DNA of 64,000 nt, taken from Dryocola sp. LX212 (lineage in GTDB: Bacteria > Pseudomonadota > Gammaproteobacteria > Enterobacterales > Enterobacteriaceae). Under the pieces are notes generated by a model, which was given only the letters and a program-made list of their open reading frames with translations, searched no databases and was not told where the DNA came from. The DNA lies in NCBI GenBank assembly GCA_041504365.1, contig CP167917.1:124001-188000 (forward strand), given 5' to 3'. Below are positions 1 to 10,307 of this stretch, piece after piece. Each line of letters starts with the position of its first letter. Position 1 is the first letter of the stretch. The position numbers and the translations under genes are program-made.

Positions 1-1452
1 ACGGCCGATGCCTGATTGCTTATAACCGCCGAACGCAGCGTGGGCCGGGTAGGCATGATAACAATTTGTCCAGACTCGCCCTGCCTGTATGCCGCGTCCC
101 ATCTTATAGGCCACGTTGCCGTTGCGGCTCCAGACGCCCGCACCCAGGCCATATTCCGTATCGTTCGCCAGCTCCAGCGCTTCCTCCATCGTTTTGAACG
201 TGGTGACGGCGAGCACTGGCCCAAAGATCTCCTCCTGGAAGACCCGCATGTTGTTTTTCCCAAACAGGATGGTCGGCTCCAGGTAATAGCCTGCTTTCAG
301 GTCGCCCTCCAGCGCTTTGCGACGCCCACCCGTCAGAACATCCGCCCCCTCTTTCTTACCGATATCGATATAGTTGAGGATGGTTTCCATCTGGCCCTGG
401 GAAACCTGTGCGCCCATCTGCGTGCGGGCATCCAGCGGGTTGCCGCTACGGATGGACTCCACGCGTCGAATTGCGCGCTCCATAAAACGTTCGTAGATGG
501 ATTCCTGCACCAGCGCACGGCTCGGGCAGGTGCAGACTTCACCCTGGTTGAAGGCAAACAGCGCGAAGCCCTCCAGCGCCTTGTCGAAGAAAGCATCTTC
601 CTCGTTCATGACATCTTCGAAGAAGATGTTCGGAGATTTTCCGCCCAGCTCCAGCGTCACTGGAATAATATTCTGGGTCGCGTACTGCATGATTTGCTGG
701 CCGACTTCGGTGGAACCGGTAAAGGCCACTTTAGCGATGCGTTTAGACGTTGCCAGATATTCACCGATTTCCCCCCCCGCACCGTTCACCACGTTGATGA
801 CGCCCGGCGGCAGCAGATCGCCCACCAGCTCCATCAGCAGCAGCACGGAAAGCGGGGTAAGACGTGCCGGTTTGAGCACGACGCAGTTACCTGCTGCCAG
901 CGCTGGGGCCATTTTCCAGCTCGCCATCAGCAGCGGGAAGTTCCACGGGATGATCTGCGCGACGACGCCCAGCGGCTCATGGAAGTGATACGCCACGGTA
1001 TCGCAGTCAACTTCGCTGATCCCGCCCTCTTGTGCGCGAATACAGGAGGCAAAATAGCGGAAATGGTCCACGGCGAGCGGCACGTCGGCGGCTGTCGTTT
1101 CGCGAATTGGCTTGCCGTTATCCCAGGTTTCGGCGGCGGCGAGCAGATCGATGTTCTGTTCCATGCGGTCGGCGATTTTCAGCAGGATATTGGCGCGTTC
1201 CTGAACCGACATAGCGCCCCAGCCCGCTTTCGCTTCGTGGGCAGCGTCCAGCGCGAGGTCGATATCGCCTTTACCGGAGCTGGCGATTTCGCACAGCGGC
1301 TGGCCGGTGACCGGGGTGAGATTTTCATAATATTCGCCCCCCACCGGAGCGACCCACTGGCCGCCGATAAAGTTGTCGTAACGCGGTTTTAACTTAAGCG
1401 GAAAGCCATACTCGCCGGGGATGACTCGGGTATCGGGAGGATTGTTGGTCAT
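1..1452 (-). CDS. aldB: AldB aldehyde dehydrogenase (3' end cut by window edge)
   Basis: Leftward NAD(P)-dependent aldehyde dehydrogenase; the first 484 codons are visible and the gene runs off the left edge. The start ATG (complement of 1450-1452) follows an AGGAGA ribosome site. The protein opens [17 protein letters not shown] and carries the ALDH hallmarks: a PWNFPLLM segment, the FTGSTEVG cofactor loop, the ELGGKSPN motif with the general-base Glu, and a catalytic-Cys region reading [11 protein letters not shown]. It ends at the edge in the [11 protein letters not shown] motif, so only about 28 residues are missing compared with E. coli AldB. The family oxidises acetaldehyde and other small aldehydes to acids in the cytoplasm, typically in stationary phase. 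Assignment is from motif and locus. Confidence 0.93.
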   Translation of the reverse strand, partial: MTNNPPDTRVIPGEYGFPLKLKPRYDNFIGGQWVAPVGGEYYENLTPVTGQPLCEIASSGKGDIDLALDAAHEAKAGWGAMSVQERANILLKIADRMEQNIDLLAAAETWDNGKPIRETTAADVPLAVDHFRYFASCIRAQEGGISEVDCDTVAYHFHEPLGVVAQIIPWNFPLLMASWKMAPALAAGNCVVLKPARLTPLSVLLLMELVGDLLPPGVINVVNGAGGEIGEYLATSKRIAKVAFTGSTEVGQQIMQYATQNIIPVTLELGGKSPNIFFEDVMNEEDAFFDKALEGFALFAFNQGEVCTCPSRALVQESIYERFMERAIRRVESIRSGNPLDARTQMGAQVSQGQMETILNYIDIGKKEGADVLTGGRRKALEGDLKAGYYLEPTILFGKNNMRVFQEEIFGPVLAVTTFKTMEEALELANDTEYGLGAGVWSRNGNVAYKMGRGIQAGRVWTNCYHAYPAHAAFGGYKQSGIGR

Positions 1453-1641
1453 GGTTGTCTCCTGTGGTGGTTACTCCTTCAAGGGTAGACGGCGGCGGTG
1501 CTTTCTTCGCCACTGTTTGAAGGCTTTACGACACGGCTCACGGATAAAAATTTCCGTGATTCGGAGGATTCGACCAGCAACCTGAATGATTTGATACATA
1601 CTTTAAGATTACCTTTTTACCGTTTCGCAAAAGGATTGTTC

Positions 1642-2511
1642 ATGCGCCTGTTTATCAGTTTCGACGTAGGCGGTACCCATGTAAAACATGGCTTATTTAC
1701 CGAAGAGGGGGAGGCGCTGATCACCGAGTCATACGATACCCACAACGAACTCCAGCCGTTTCTGGAGGCCTGGCAGAGCGTGGTGGCGGGATATCGGCAA
1801 CATAATGAAATTGCCGGTATCGCCATCAGTTTTCCCGGCTACATCAACCCCCATACCGGCAGCGTCCCCAAGGCCGGAGCGTTAACCTTCCTCGACGGCT
1901 GCAACCTGCTGGAGATTTTCGGCGAGCTGACCGATTTGCCGCTGACGATTGAGAATGACGCCAACTGCGCAGCGCTGGGCGAGATGTGGCTCGGATCGGG
2001 GAATGAATATGACTCAATGGTGTGCATTACCATCGGTACCGGCATTGGCGGCGGGATTATCGTCAACCGCGAGCTGATGCGCGGCTCTCACTACCGGGCC
2101 GGAGAGTTTGGCGTGCTGCCGGTGGGGCAGTACGGTGAGGATATGCACCAGCTGGCCTCGGCCAAAGGGCTGATGGATGCCTGCCGCAGGGAGATGAATA
2201 TCCCGGCGGACGAGAAAATCCACGGTCAGGATATTTTTGCCCGCGCCGAGACGGATTTGCACATTCAGGGCGTGATTGATAACTGGGTGAAGTATCTGGC
2301 GCGCGGGATTTACAGCGTGGTGTCGCTCTTCGATCCGCAGGCGATTTTACTGGGCGGCGGTGTGAGCACGCAGCAGATGCTCTATCCGATGCTGGAGCGT
2401 CACCTGGAAGGCTTTAAGTTCTGGGATGTCCTGAAAGTACCGATTCGCCCGTGCAAGCTTGGCAACAAGGCTGGGATGCTGGGCGCGGTGTGGCTGGCGC
2501 GGCAAAAGTGA
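1642..2511 (+). CDS. ROK-family sugar kinase
   Basis: 289-residue ROK (repressor/ORF/kinase) protein, predicted to phosphorylate a sugar with ATP in the cytoplasm. The start ATG at 1642 has AAGGA just upstream and puts the phosphate-binding motif FDVGGTHVKHG at residues 5-15; the reading frame is open further upstream but that part is not protein-like. The ENDANCAALGE catalytic stretch and TIGTGIGGGIIV are present. The CXCGXXGCXE zinc motif of classical ROK glucokinases is not, which suggests a BglK/YajF-type branch. It occupies the aldB-selB gap, where E. coli K-12 has yiaY (an iron alcohol dehydrogenase). The substrate cannot be told from sequence. Confidence 0.85.
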   Translation: MRLFISFDVGGTHVKHGLFTEEGEALITESYDTHNELQPFLEAWQSVVAGYRQHNEIAGIAISFPGYINPHTGSVPKAGALTFLDGCNLLEIFGELTDLPLTIENDANCAALGEMWLGSGNEYDSMVCITIGTGIGGGIIVNRELMRGSHYRAGEFGVLPVGQYGEDMHQLASAKGLMDACRREMNIPADEKIHGQDIFARAETDLHIQGVIDNWVKYLARGIYSVVSLFDPQAILLGGGVSTQQMLYPMLERHLEGFKFWDVLKVPIRPCKLGNKAGMLGAVWLARQK

Positions 2512-2520
2512 CGAGCTTTT

Positions 2521-2611
2521 GTCGGATGGCGCTGCGCTTATCCGACCTACGTTTCTACTCTACTTTTCTACGTAACGTGTAGGGTGGATAAGCGTTAGCG
2601 CCATCCACCGG
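2521..2611. repeat. REP-like inverted pair between ROK kinase and selB
   Basis: Two copies of a palindromic element face each other: one at 2521-2550 (GTCGGATGGCGCTGCG...) and one at 2579-2610 (GTAGGGTGGATAAGCG...CCATCCACC). Each can fold on itself. They lie between convergent genes, typical of enterobacterial REP/BIME elements. Confidence 0.8.
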
Positions 2612-2615
2612 TTCA

Positions 2616-4445
2616 TTACTCAAATAATGCACGATCCCGCAGCAAATGGTCGTTCCCGCGGCGGCGCGTAAAGCCAATCCGGTCGAAATACTCGAGGATT
2701 TGCACCGCCAGTTTGCGGCCGATGCCTAACTGGTCGCGGAAATCGGCGGCGCTGGTTGTGCCCTGGGTTTGATCCATTTCGCGGATCAGCCTGGAAAATG
2801 CCTGGATCCGATCGTTGCGGTAGTACCGATCTTTTAAGATCGCCGTCACCAGGCCCAACTGCGCCGCAAAGCGCATGAGCTGGCGGATCGTCTGCTCATC
2901 CTGCTTTGTCTGCGCGGCCAGGTCGCGAACCCACCACGGCTCATCGCCAAACAGGGCGTCGATTTGCTCCCACAGCGCCTGCTGCTCCGCTGAAAAGCCC
3001 GGATTGTGGTCCGGCAGATGCAGCCAGCCCTGACGGCTGACAATAGCTCCTTCACGACGCATTTTCTCAATAATCGCCAGCACCAGCACCAGCGGCTCGT
3101 CTTCGCCGGGTAAGGCCATGCGGCGCAGGCGTTCGCGGCCCGGGCCCGGCTGGTCGTCGTGCTGTTGATGGTAGTGCGCAAGCGTAGCGAGCAGCTTTTG
3201 CTGCCAGCGGGCGGCGACCTCGTTGCTGAGCAGGCTGTCTGCGGCCTGAATGTGGTTTTTGCCGTCCAGCAGCGCCTTAATGCCGCTGGCGGTGAGCTGG
3301 CGCGCCCAGGCGAAGGTGCTCACAGAGACGGCTCCGCGCTGCAATGCTATTTCCAGCGCCTGCTGGTCATCTTCCGCTTGCTCAAGCTGGTGCAGCCACT
3401 CAAGATACGCGGGCTGGCGCTTACCCCGGCGTGGCGCATGCAGCAGAAGAGTGCGCGCCCCGGCAAGCGTGGTGCGGGCGCTAATATCTCGCAGGACAAG
3501 CCGGTCGTTGTCCGCCAGCCACAGCGGCACGTCCAGCACGATTTCCGCTAGATCCCCTTCCAGCAGCGACACGCGGCCGGTAACGTGGCTTGCGGCGTGG
3601 TGGATATGCAGCGGCTGCCACTGGGTGAGCGGGGCAAGGGTTTGCAGCTGGACGATGACTCGCTCAGCAGGCTGCAACGGCTTTTCCGCCAGCAGCCAGT
3701 CGCCACGGCTGATAGCTGCTTTTTCCGCATCGCCCGCAATGTTCAGTGCGATGCGCTGCCCGGCGAAGGCGTGTTCTGTTGCCTGGTTCTGCGCATGCAG
3801 GCCACGGACGCGCATGGGTTTCTCCGCGCCGGTCAGCCACAGCGAATCACCAATTTTAACTTCGCCGCTCAGCGCCGTTCCCGTCACGACCAGGCCTGCG
3901 CCCTTCACCGTAAAGGCACGGTCAATCGCCAGCCGGAAGCGATGGGCTGTCGGGTGCGGGCGTTCGGCAAGCTGCTGAATATGCTCGCGCAGCGCTTCTA
4001 TGCCCTGGCCGCTGGCTGCCGCCGTCACAAATACGGCTACCTCGCCCAGCAGGGTTTTGATCTCTTCCCGCACCTCTTCAACGCGCGATTCGCTCACGCG
4101 GTCGGCTTTGGTCAACGCAACCGTCATTGTCGGCCTGCCGGTCAGCTGAAGAATGGCCAGATGCTCGCGAGTTTGCGCCATCACCCCGTCGTCGCAGGCG
4201 ACAACCAGCAGCGCGTGGTCGATGCCGCCGATGCCCGCCAGCATATTAGCGAGGAATTTTTCGTGTCCCGGCACGTCGATAAAGCCGATTATCCGGCCGT
4301 CCGGCTGCGGCCAGTAGGCATAGCCGAGGTCGATGGTCATGCCGCGCTTTTTCTCTTCCGGCAGGCGGTCGGCGTTAATGCCGGTCAGGGCCTGTAACAG
4401 GGTGGTTTTGCCGTGGTCGACGTGTCCGGCGGTGGCGATAATCAT
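2616..4445 (-). CDS. selB: SelB selenocysteine-specific elongation factor
   Basis: 609-residue GTPase that delivers Sec-tRNA(Sec) to UGA codons followed by a SECIS hairpin. The N-terminal EF-Tu-like domain opens [17 protein letters not shown] with the P-loop, then DVPGHE (G3) and TKAD (G4). The C-terminal third is the winged-helix repeat region that binds SECIS RNA and ends [21 protein letters not shown]. The start at 4445 is chosen because the GTPase motif begins there and the ATG overlaps the selA stop codon (ATGA), showing translational coupling. Length matches the E. coli protein (614). The last gene of the apparent yibF-selA-selB unit. Confidence 0.96.
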   Translation of the reverse strand: MIIATAGHVDHGKTTLLQALTGINADRLPEEKKRGMTIDLGYAYWPQPDGRIIGFIDVPGHEKFLANMLAGIGGIDHALLVVACDDGVMAQTREHLAILQLTGRPTMTVALTKADRVSESRVEEVREEIKTLLGEVAVFVTAAASGQGIEALREHIQQLAERPHPTAHRFRLAIDRAFTVKGAGLVVTGTALSGEVKIGDSLWLTGAEKPMRVRGLHAQNQATEHAFAGQRIALNIAGDAEKAAISRGDWLLAEKPLQPAERVIVQLQTLAPLTQWQPLHIHHAASHVTGRVSLLEGDLAEIVLDVPLWLADNDRLVLRDISARTTLAGARTLLLHAPRRGKRQPAYLEWLHQLEQAEDDQQALEIALQRGAVSVSTFAWARQLTASGIKALLDGKNHIQAADSLLSNEVAARWQQKLLATLAHYHQQHDDQPGPGRERLRRMALPGEDEPLVLVLAIIEKMRREGAIVSRQGWLHLPDHNPGFSAEQQALWEQIDALFGDEPWWVRDLAAQTKQDEQTIRQLMRFAAQLGLVTAILKDRYYRNDRIQAFSRLIREMDQTQGTTSAADFRDQLGIGRKLAVQILEYFDRIGFTRRRGNDHLLRDRALFE

Positions 4446-5833
4446 TGGGTCAGCATCTCCATAAGGCTGGCTTCGTCTTCCAGGCAGCGTAAATCCAGCC
4501 ACAGGCGACCATCGCTGATGCGGCCAATCACCGGCTTAGGCCGGGTGCGCAGATGCTGCGTCAGTCCGCCAAGCGTGGTGCCGCGCCCGTCTTTCGGCGT
4601 GAAGGTTATTGCCGCGCTGGGCAGCCTGTCGACGGGGAGCGAGCCGCTGCCAATCTGGGATAAACACGGCTCGACGCGCACGACGAACCGATCGCTAAAG
4701 CGTGTCTGCAGCGCCGGGGCCAGACGCCCGCCCTGTTCGCTAATGTCTGCGGCGCTGCGGGTCAGCAGGCGCAAGGTTGGCAGCCTCTCGACCAGCGTTT
4801 CCGGGTGCTGGTATAGACGCAGAGTGGCTTCGAGCGCCGCCAGCGTCATTTTATCCGCGCGCAGGGCGCGTTTGAGCGGATGCTGCTGAATGCGGGCTAT
4901 CATCTCTTTTTTGCCGACGATAATCCCCGCCTGCGGGCCGCCGAGCAGCTTATCTCCGGAGAAGCTCACCAGACTGACGCCCGCCTCGATGAGCTGTTTT
5001 GGCATCGGCTCCGGCGGCAGCCCCCACTGGCTGAGATCCACCAGCGAGCCGCTGCCCAGATCCGTCACCACCGGAATATCCAGCTCGTGCCCAAGCTCCG
5101 CCAGCTCGGCCTCGCTCACCGCTTTGGTGAAGCCTTCAATTTGGTAATTGCTGGTATGGACCTTCATCAATAGCGCCACGCTGCCGCTGGCTGCGGCCTG
5201 GCGATAGTCTTTCGGATGGGTGCGGTTAGTGGTGCCGACTTCCACTAGCTGGCAGCCCGCCTGGCGCATCACGTCGGGAATGCGGAACGCGCCGCCAATC
5301 TCAACCAGCTCCCCGCGCGAGACAACCACTTCACCGCCGTCCGCGCAGGCCGCCAGCATCAGCAGCACCGCCGCCGCGTTGTTATTGACGATGCAGGCAT
5401 CTTCCGCGCCGGTCAGCTCGCAGAGCAAATCCGCCAGCGCCCGGTCGCGGTGGCCGCGGGACGCGCCGTCCAGATCGTATTCAAGCGTAATGGGGGATCG
5501 CATAACCTGGGTGACGGCCTCTACGGCGGCTTCGGCCTGCAGGGCGCGGCCCAGGTTGGTGTGCAGCACGGTACCCGTCAGGTTAAACACCGGCAGCAGG
5601 GCGCTGCGCTGGCTCGCCTCAAGCTTTGCCTTCGCCGCCGTTGCCCAGTCAGCGTTCCAGCCGGGCAGCGTCTCCTGCAACCGGATATGCTCGCGGGCAT
5701 CATCAAGCATGTCGCGCAGCGTGCTGACCACGCGGGTATGGCCGAACTCTTCAAGCAGCGTGCTGAAAGAGGCGTCGCGCAGCAGGCGGTCTGTTGCCGG
5801 AAGCTGGCTGTACAGGGAGCGTTGGGAAGTCAT
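4442..5833 (-). CDS. selA: SelA L-seryl-tRNA(Sec) selenium transferase
   Basis: 463-residue PLP enzyme that converts Ser-tRNA(Sec) to Sec-tRNA(Sec) with selenophosphate. It begins [20 protein letters not shown], like E. coli SelA, so the ATG at 5833 is preferred over the TTG two codons upstream. The PLP-lysine motif [14 protein letters not shown] and the glycine-rich [12 protein letters not shown] stretch are present. Its stop overlaps the selB start by ATGA. Length equals the family norm. Formate dehydrogenases that need selenocysteine are not in this window. Confidence 0.96.
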   Translation of the reverse strand: MTSQRSLYSQLPATDRLLRDASFSTLLEEFGHTRVVSTLRDMLDDAREHIRLQETLPGWNADWATAAKAKLEASQRSALLPVFNLTGTVLHTNLGRALQAEAAVEAVTQVMRSPITLEYDLDGASRGHRDRALADLLCELTGAEDACIVNNNAAAVLLMLAACADGGEVVVSRGELVEIGGAFRIPDVMRQAGCQLVEVGTTNRTHPKDYRQAAASGSVALLMKVHTSNYQIEGFTKAVSEAELAELGHELDIPVVTDLGSGSLVDLSQWGLPPEPMPKQLIEAGVSLVSFSGDKLLGGPQAGIIVGKKEMIARIQQHPLKRALRADKMTLAALEATLRLYQHPETLVERLPTLRLLTRSAADISEQGGRLAPALQTRFSDRFVVRVEPCLSQIGSGSLPVDRLPSAAITFTPKDGRGTTLGGLTQHLRTRPKPVIGRISDGRLWLDLRCLEDEASLMEMLTQ

Positions 5834-5904
5834 GGGCAAGCCGTTGCGTTGAGAAAAGAGGCGTTAGTTTACAGGGAGAAATCTCCCCCTGTCATAGAGG
5901 GAGA

Positions 5905-6513
5905 TCATGCCGTTGGCGGTTCGGTGCGGGCAAAACTTTCGCGGCTGAACAGCTCTTCGACCAGCTTCACCAGATGCGGGCGGTTTACGCACCAGCCGGG
6001 CGAAACGCGGCGGAAATTCAGGTAGCCCACCGCGCAGGCAACGGCGATGCTGGCAACGGTGAGGGGTTCAGCCGTCAGGGTTTTGTCACCGGCGTGAGCT
6101 TCCAGCATGTCCAGGCCACGGCTGATTTTTTCCCGCTGGCGCAGCAGTTCGGTTTCGGACTGCTGGGCGGGAGGGCGCTGCTGTTCGCGCACGGAAAGCA
6201 GGGCTGCGTCCATAATGCCGTCGGCAAGCGCTTCCAGCTGGCGCATTTTCAGGGCCTCTATGGGTTCACGAGGGATCAGCGCCGGAGCGATATCCAGAAG
6301 CTCGAGGTACTCCGCAATGACCGGTGAATCGAACCAGTATTCGCCATCGGCGGTCACCAGCGCCGGGACCTTCCCCAGCGGGTTGTAACGCGGGGTGTGG
6401 CTGTCCTCGACCCACGGATTGTCATTCACAAACTCGAAGGTAATGCCCTTTTCCAGCAGGATCACGGAAATTTTCCGCACGTACGGGCTGGTGTAATTGC
6501 CGATCAGTTTCAT
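5905..6513 (-). CDS. yibF: YibF glutathione S-transferase-like protein
   Basis: 202-residue GST-family protein. The thioredoxin-like N-terminal half begins [24 protein letters not shown] and contains [10 protein letters not shown] and the [10 protein letters not shown] glutathione-binding region; the helical C-terminal half ends [33 protein letters not shown], closely like E. coli YibF. The ATG at 6513 is chosen by comparison with E. coli and because GGA lies upstream; an in-frame ATG at 6525 would add four residues. It reads toward selA with a 71-bp gap. The physiological substrate is unknown. Confidence 0.93.
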   Translation of the reverse strand: MKLIGNYTSPYVRKISVILLEKGITFEFVNDNPWVEDSHTPRYNPLGKVPALVTADGEYWFDSPVIAEYLELLDIAPALIPREPIEALKMRQLEALADGIMDAALLSVREQQRPPAQQSETELLRQREKISRGLDMLEAHAGDKTLTAEPLTVASIAVACAVGYLNFRRVSPGWCVNRPHLVKLVEELFSRESFARTEPPTA

Positions 6514-6696
6514 TACATCGTCCATTTTTTATAAGCGTTGGGTAAGTATGGATCAGATTACGGGCAACGGCGATTCGATGTAATCCACAGAGGCCCGCAG
6601 GGCATATGCTTCGCTGTAAGAAAGTTACAAGATGAAACTATCGCCACGACAGAGTCTGTGCTGGATCACACTCGGAAAAATTCGGTTAAAATAATT

Positions 6697-6712
6697 TGTG
6701 ATGTAAATCACA
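6697..6712. promoter_or_regulatory. CRP site 1 upstream of mtlA (perfect palindrome)
   Basis: TGTGATGTAAATCACA, a perfect TGTGA-N6-TCACA match, in the 503-bp gap between divergent yibF and mtlA (6514-7016). The E. coli mtl operon is known to be controlled by several cAMP-CRP sites. Confidence 0.85.
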
Positions 6713-6740
6713 AAAAAATAACAAACACGCAAAGACAAAA

Positions 6741-6756
6741 TGTGATTTGAATCACA
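6741..6756. promoter_or_regulatory. CRP site 2 upstream of mtlA (perfect palindrome)
   Basis: TGTGATTTGAATCACA, a second perfect TGTGA-N6-TCACA match, 44 bp from site 1 (about four helical turns), so both would sit on the same face of the DNA. Confidence 0.85.
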
Positions 6757-6813
6757 AATATACCCCGCAAGCGGTTAAAAAATTATCACTGTATTATTTT
6801 TACACCGATGTTA

Positions 6814-6829
6814 TGTGATGAATATCACT
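6814..6829. promoter_or_regulatory. CRP site 3 upstream of mtlA
   Basis: TGTGATGAATATCACT differs from the palindromic consensus at one end position. It lies 73 bp from site 2. Confidence 0.75.
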
Positions 6830-6857
6830 AACCTATGCCCACGTTACCCCGCTTATT

Positions 6858-6873
6858 GGTGATCTGTATCACA
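6858..6873. promoter_or_regulatory. CRP site 4 upstream of mtlA
   Basis: GGTGATCTGTATCACA differs from the consensus at one position. It is the site nearest to mtlA (start 7017) and 44 bp from site 3, again about four turns. No convincing -35/-10 pair could be chosen by eye. A fifth half-site (GGATCACA, near 6663-6670) is too weak to call. Confidence 0.72.
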
Positions 6874-7016
6874 CAAATTCCCGTGCTCTGGACAGCTTAA
6901 CGATTCAGTGCCAGATTCGCCTCACTAAGAGCATCTGGCTGGCTTACGCCGCCACGTTAACTAAACAATAAACCTCGGGCTGCTCCCAGCGCGTAAACAC
7001 AACAAGGGGTGTGCGT

Positions 7017-8936
7017 ATGTCATCCGATATCAAGATCAAGGTGCAAAGCTTTGGTCGTTTCCTCAGCAACATGGTGATGCCGAATATCGGCGCGTTTATT
7101 GCCTGGGGTATTATCACAGCGTTATTCATTCCTACCGGCTGGCTGCCAAGCGAGACGCTGGCGAAGCTGGTAGGCCCAATGATCACCTATCTGCTGCCGC
7201 TGCTTATCGGGTATACCGGTGGTCGCTTAATCGGCGGTGACCGCGGCGGCGTGGTCGGTGCTATCACTACCATGGGCGTTATCGTCGGTGCGGACATGCC
7301 CATGTTCCTCGGCGCGATGATTGCCGGTCCTCTGGGTGGCTGGGCGATCAAACACTTCGACGCCTGGGTCGACGGCAAGATCAAATCCGGCTTTGAAATG
7401 CTGGTGAACAACTTCTCCGCCGGCATCATCGGGATGATCCTGGCGATTCTGGCGTTCATGGGTATCGGCCCTGCGGTTGAAGTGCTTTCCAAAGTGCTGG
7501 CCGCGGGCGTTAACTTCATGGTTGTCCATGACATGCTGCCGCTGGCTTCTATCTTCGTAGAACCGGCGAAAATTCTCTTCCTGAACAACGCGATTAACCA
7601 CGGTATTTTCTCGCCGCTGGGTATTCAGCAGTCCCACGAGCTGGGCAAATCAATCTTCTTCCTGATTGAAGCCAACCCGGGTCCGGGTATGGGCGTGCTG
7701 CTGGCGTACATGTTCTTCGGGCGCGGTAACGCTAAGCAGTCTGCGGGCGGCGCGGCAATCATCCACTTCCTGGGCGGTATCCACGAAATTTACTTCCCTT
7801 ACGTGCTGATGAATCCACGTCTGATCCTGGCCGTTATTCTCGGCGGTATGACCGGCGTGTTCACCCTGACCCTGCTGAACGGTGGTCTGGTTTCTCCGGC
7901 CTCTCCGGGTTCTATCCTGGCGGTGCTGGCGATGACCCCAAAAGGCGCGTACTTCGCTAACATCGCAGCGATCGTTGCGGCAACTATCGTTTCCTTCATC
8001 GTCTCTGCCATCCTGCTGAAAACCAGCAAAGTGAAAGAAGAAGACGATATCGAAGCCGCGGCTCGCCGTATGGCTGAAATGAAAGCAGAATCCAAAGGTG
8101 GCGCAGCGCCGCTGGCGGTAGGGGCTGGCCTGTCCAACGACCTGAGCCACGTCCGTAAAATCATCGTTGCCTGTGATGCCGGTATGGGCTCAAGTGCAAT
8201 GGGGGCAGGCGTGCTGCGTAAGAAAGTGAATGACGCGGGCCTGAAAAACATCTCCGTGACCAACTGTGCCATCAACAGTCTGCCGGACGACGTGGACCTG
8301 GTGATTACGCACCGCGACCTGACCGAGCGTGCCATGCGCCAGGTGCCGCAGGCGCAGCATATCTCCCTGACCAACTTCCTGGACAGCAGCCTTTACGCCA
8401 ACCTGACCGAACGTCTGGTGGCATCCCATAATCTGAGCGAGAAAGAAGTGAAGGTGATGAGCAGCCTGGAAGACAGTTTCGTGCCAAGCGAAGAAGGGCT
8501 GTTCCGCCTGGGCGCTGGCAACGTGTTCCTCGGCCTGACCGCCTCCAGCAAAGAAGAAGCCATTCGCTTTGCCGGTGAGCAGCTGGTGAACGGCGGCTAC
8601 GTCCAGCCAGAGTATGTGGATGCGATGTTTGAACGTGAAAAACTGACACCGACTTACCTGGGTGAAGGCATCGCGGTTCCGCACGGCACAGTTGAAGCGA
8701 AAGACCGCGTGCTGAAAACCGGCGTTGTGTTCTGCCAGTACCCTGCGGGTGTTCACTTCGGCGAAGAGCCTGACGACATTGCCCGTCTGGTTATAGGTAT
8801 CGCCGCGCGCAACAACGAACACATCCAGGTGATCACCAGCCTGACTAACGCGCTGGATGATGAGTCGGTGATTGAGCGGCTGGCGCACACCACCAGCGTG
8901 CAGGAAGTCCTCGACCTGCTGGCCGGTAAGAAGTAA
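7017..8936 (+). CDS. mtlA: MtlA mannitol-specific PTS enzyme IICBA
   Basis: 639-residue inner-membrane permease that imports mannitol and phosphorylates it to mannitol 1-phosphate. Order: IIC membrane domain (about 1-340), IIB (about 375-470), IIA (about 495-639). The IIB phosphocysteine is Cys386 in VACDAGMGSSAMG and the IIA phosphohistidine is His556 in AVPHGTVEAKD. The protein begins MSSDIKIKVQSFGRFLSNMV, identical in style to E. coli MtlA, so the ATG at 7017 is used although a GTG lies two codons upstream. First gene of mtlA-mtlD-mtlR, under the CRP sites listed above. Confidence 0.97.
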   Translation: MSSDIKIKVQSFGRFLSNMVMPNIGAFIAWGIITALFIPTGWLPSETLAKLVGPMITYLLPLLIGYTGGRLIGGDRGGVVGAITTMGVIVGADMPMFLGAMIAGPLGGWAIKHFDAWVDGKIKSGFEMLVNNFSAGIIGMILAILAFMGIGPAVEVLSKVLAAGVNFMVVHDMLPLASIFVEPAKILFLNNAINHGIFSPLGIQQSHELGKSIFFLIEANPGPGMGVLLAYMFFGRGNAKQSAGGAAIIHFLGGIHEIYFPYVLMNPRLILAVILGGMTGVFTLTLLNGGLVSPASPGSILAVLAMTPKGAYFANIAAIVAATIVSFIVSAILLKTSKVKEEDDIEAAARRMAEMKAESKGGAAPLAVGAGLSNDLSHVRKIIVACDAGMGSSAMGAGVLRKKVNDAGLKNISVTNCAINSLPDDVDLVITHRDLTERAMRQVPQAQHISLTNFLDSSLYANLTERLVASHNLSEKEVKVMSSLEDSFVPSEEGLFRLGAGNVFLGLTASSKEEAIRFAGEQLVNGGYVQPEYVDAMFEREKLTPTYLGEGIAVPHGTVEAKDRVLKTGVVFCQYPAGVHFGEEPDDIARLVIGIAARNNEHIQVITSLTNALDDESVIERLAHTTSVQEVLDLLAGKK

Positions 8937-8978
8937 GGGCTTGCCCCCGAGGCTGGCACTCCCGCTTACCGGCCCTGC

Positions 8979-9008
8979 GTAGGGTGGATAAGCGAAGTGC
9001 CATCCTCC
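8979..9008. repeat. REP-like element between mtlA and mtlD
   Basis: GTAGGGTGGATAAGCG followed by AAGTGCCATCCTCC: one copy of the REP-like palindrome that recurs through the window. Placed inside the mtl operon, it could stabilise the mtlA 3' end. Confidence 0.75.
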
Positions 9009-9015
9009 AGTTATT

Positions 9016-9037
9016 CCCTCTCCCGTACGGGAGAGGG
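9016..9037. repeat. 22-bp perfect palindrome before mtlD
   Basis: A perfect palindrome centred on GTAC: CCCTCTCCC, GTAC, GGGAGAGGG. It is followed by TCGGGTGAGGG and, after a gap, by CACCCCAGCCCTCTCGGG, so a longer imperfect hairpin reaching about 9084 is possible just upstream of the mtlD ribosome site. The family is unlike the REP elements. Confidence 0.7.
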
Positions 9038-9113
9038 CTCGGGTGAGGGTCGTTAAACAATGGCCTTTCACCCCAGCCCTCTCGGGTGATGCAAATTTAA
9101 GAAGGTGAAGCAC

Positions 9114-10262
9114 ATGAAAGCATTACATTTTGGCGCAGGTAACATCGGACGCGGCTTTATCGGCAAACTGCTGGCGGACGCGGGCATTCAGCTGACTTTC
9201 GCTGACGTAAACCAGGTTGTGCTGGACGCGCTGAACGCGCGCAACGGCTACCAGGTCCACGTGGTCGGCGAAAACGAGCAGATCGATACCGTCTCCAACG
9301 TGAATGCAGTAAGCAGCATCGGGGATGACGTCGTCACTCTGATCGCTGAAGTTGATCTGGTGACAACAGCCGTGGGCCCCGTGGTGCTTGAGCGCATCGC
9401 GCCAGCCGTGGCGAAAGGGCTGGTGCTGCGCCGTACCAACGGCAACGACAAGCCGCTGAATATCATCGCCTGTGAAAACATGGTGCGCGGCACCTCCCAG
9501 CTAAAAGCCCACGTCATGGAAGCCCTGTCCGCTGACGACCAGGCCTGGGTTGAGCAGCACGTCGGCTTCGTGGATTCCGCCGTTGACCGCATCGTGCCGC
9601 CGTCCGCTTCCGCCACCAACGATCCGCTGGAAGTCACGGTAGAAACCTTCAGCGAGTGGATTGTCGATAAAACCCAGTTTAAAGGTGAGCTGCCAGACAT
9701 TGCTGGCATGGAACTTACTGATAATCTTATGGCGTTTGTGGAGCGTAAGCTCTTCACGCTGAATACCGGGCATGCTATAACCGCCTACCTCGGCCAGCTG
9801 GCCGGTCACCAGACCATTCGCGATGCGATTCTGGATGAGAAAATCCGCGCCGTCGTGAAAGGGGCAATGGATGAAAGCGGTGCGGTGCTGATCGAGCGCT
9901 ACGGCTTCGACGCCGGGAAGCACGCCGCGTATATCCAGAAAATCCTTGGCCGTTTCGAAAACCCGTATCTGAAGGATGATGTGGAGCGCGTGGGCCGTCA
10001 GCCGCTGCGTAAATTAAGCGCGGGCGACCGTCTGATCAAACCGCTGCTGGGTACGCTCGAATACGGCCTGCCGCACGCGAACCTGATTGAAGGGATTGCG
10101 GCAGCCATGCACTACCGCAGCGAGGAGGACCCGCAGGCCCAGGAGCTGGTGGCGATGCTGGCCGAGAAAGGCCCGCAGGCGACTCTTGCGCAGGTCTCCG
10201 GTCTGGATGCCGGCAGCGACGTAGTGGCGCAGGCGGTGAAAGCTTATAACGCTAAGGCGTAA
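9114..10262 (+). CDS. mtlD: MtlD mannitol-1-phosphate 5-dehydrogenase
   Basis: 382-residue cytoplasmic enzyme that oxidises mannitol 1-phosphate to fructose 6-phosphate with NAD+. It begins [20 protein letters not shown], with the Rossmann GAGNIGRG motif at residues 7-14. The polyol dehydrogenase signature [19 protein letters not shown] is present, with Lys and His of the active site. Start 9114 is chosen by E. coli alignment and the AAGGTG ribosome site; a GTG three codons upstream only lengthens the frame. Length matches E. coli exactly. Second gene of the mtl operon. Confidence 0.97.
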   Translation: MKALHFGAGNIGRGFIGKLLADAGIQLTFADVNQVVLDALNARNGYQVHVVGENEQIDTVSNVNAVSSIGDDVVTLIAEVDLVTTAVGPVVLERIAPAVAKGLVLRRTNGNDKPLNIIACENMVRGTSQLKAHVMEALSADDQAWVEQHVGFVDSAVDRIVPPSASATNDPLEVTVETFSEWIVDKTQFKGELPDIAGMELTDNLMAFVERKLFTLNTGHAITAYLGQLAGHQTIRDAILDEKIRAVVKGAMDESGAVLIERYGFDAGKHAAYIQKILGRFENPYLKDDVERVGRQPLRKLSAGDRLIKPLLGTLEYGLPHANLIEGIAAAMHYRSEEDPQAQELVAMLAEKGPQATLAQVSGLDAGSDVVAQAVKAYNAKA

Positions 10263-10307
10263 TGGAGAACGGGCGCGGCCAGCCGCGTCCAACACTAAAA
10301 TTCAGTG

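Noticed and set aside
16-1392. 458-codon open frame on the plus strand
   Set aside because: It is antisense to aldB, whose protein motifs are complete on the minus strand; the plus-strand product is rich in His, Arg and Gln and resembles nothing.
6655-6671. Fifth CRP site before mtlA
   Set aside because: Only one half (TCACA) matches; the other half is poor.
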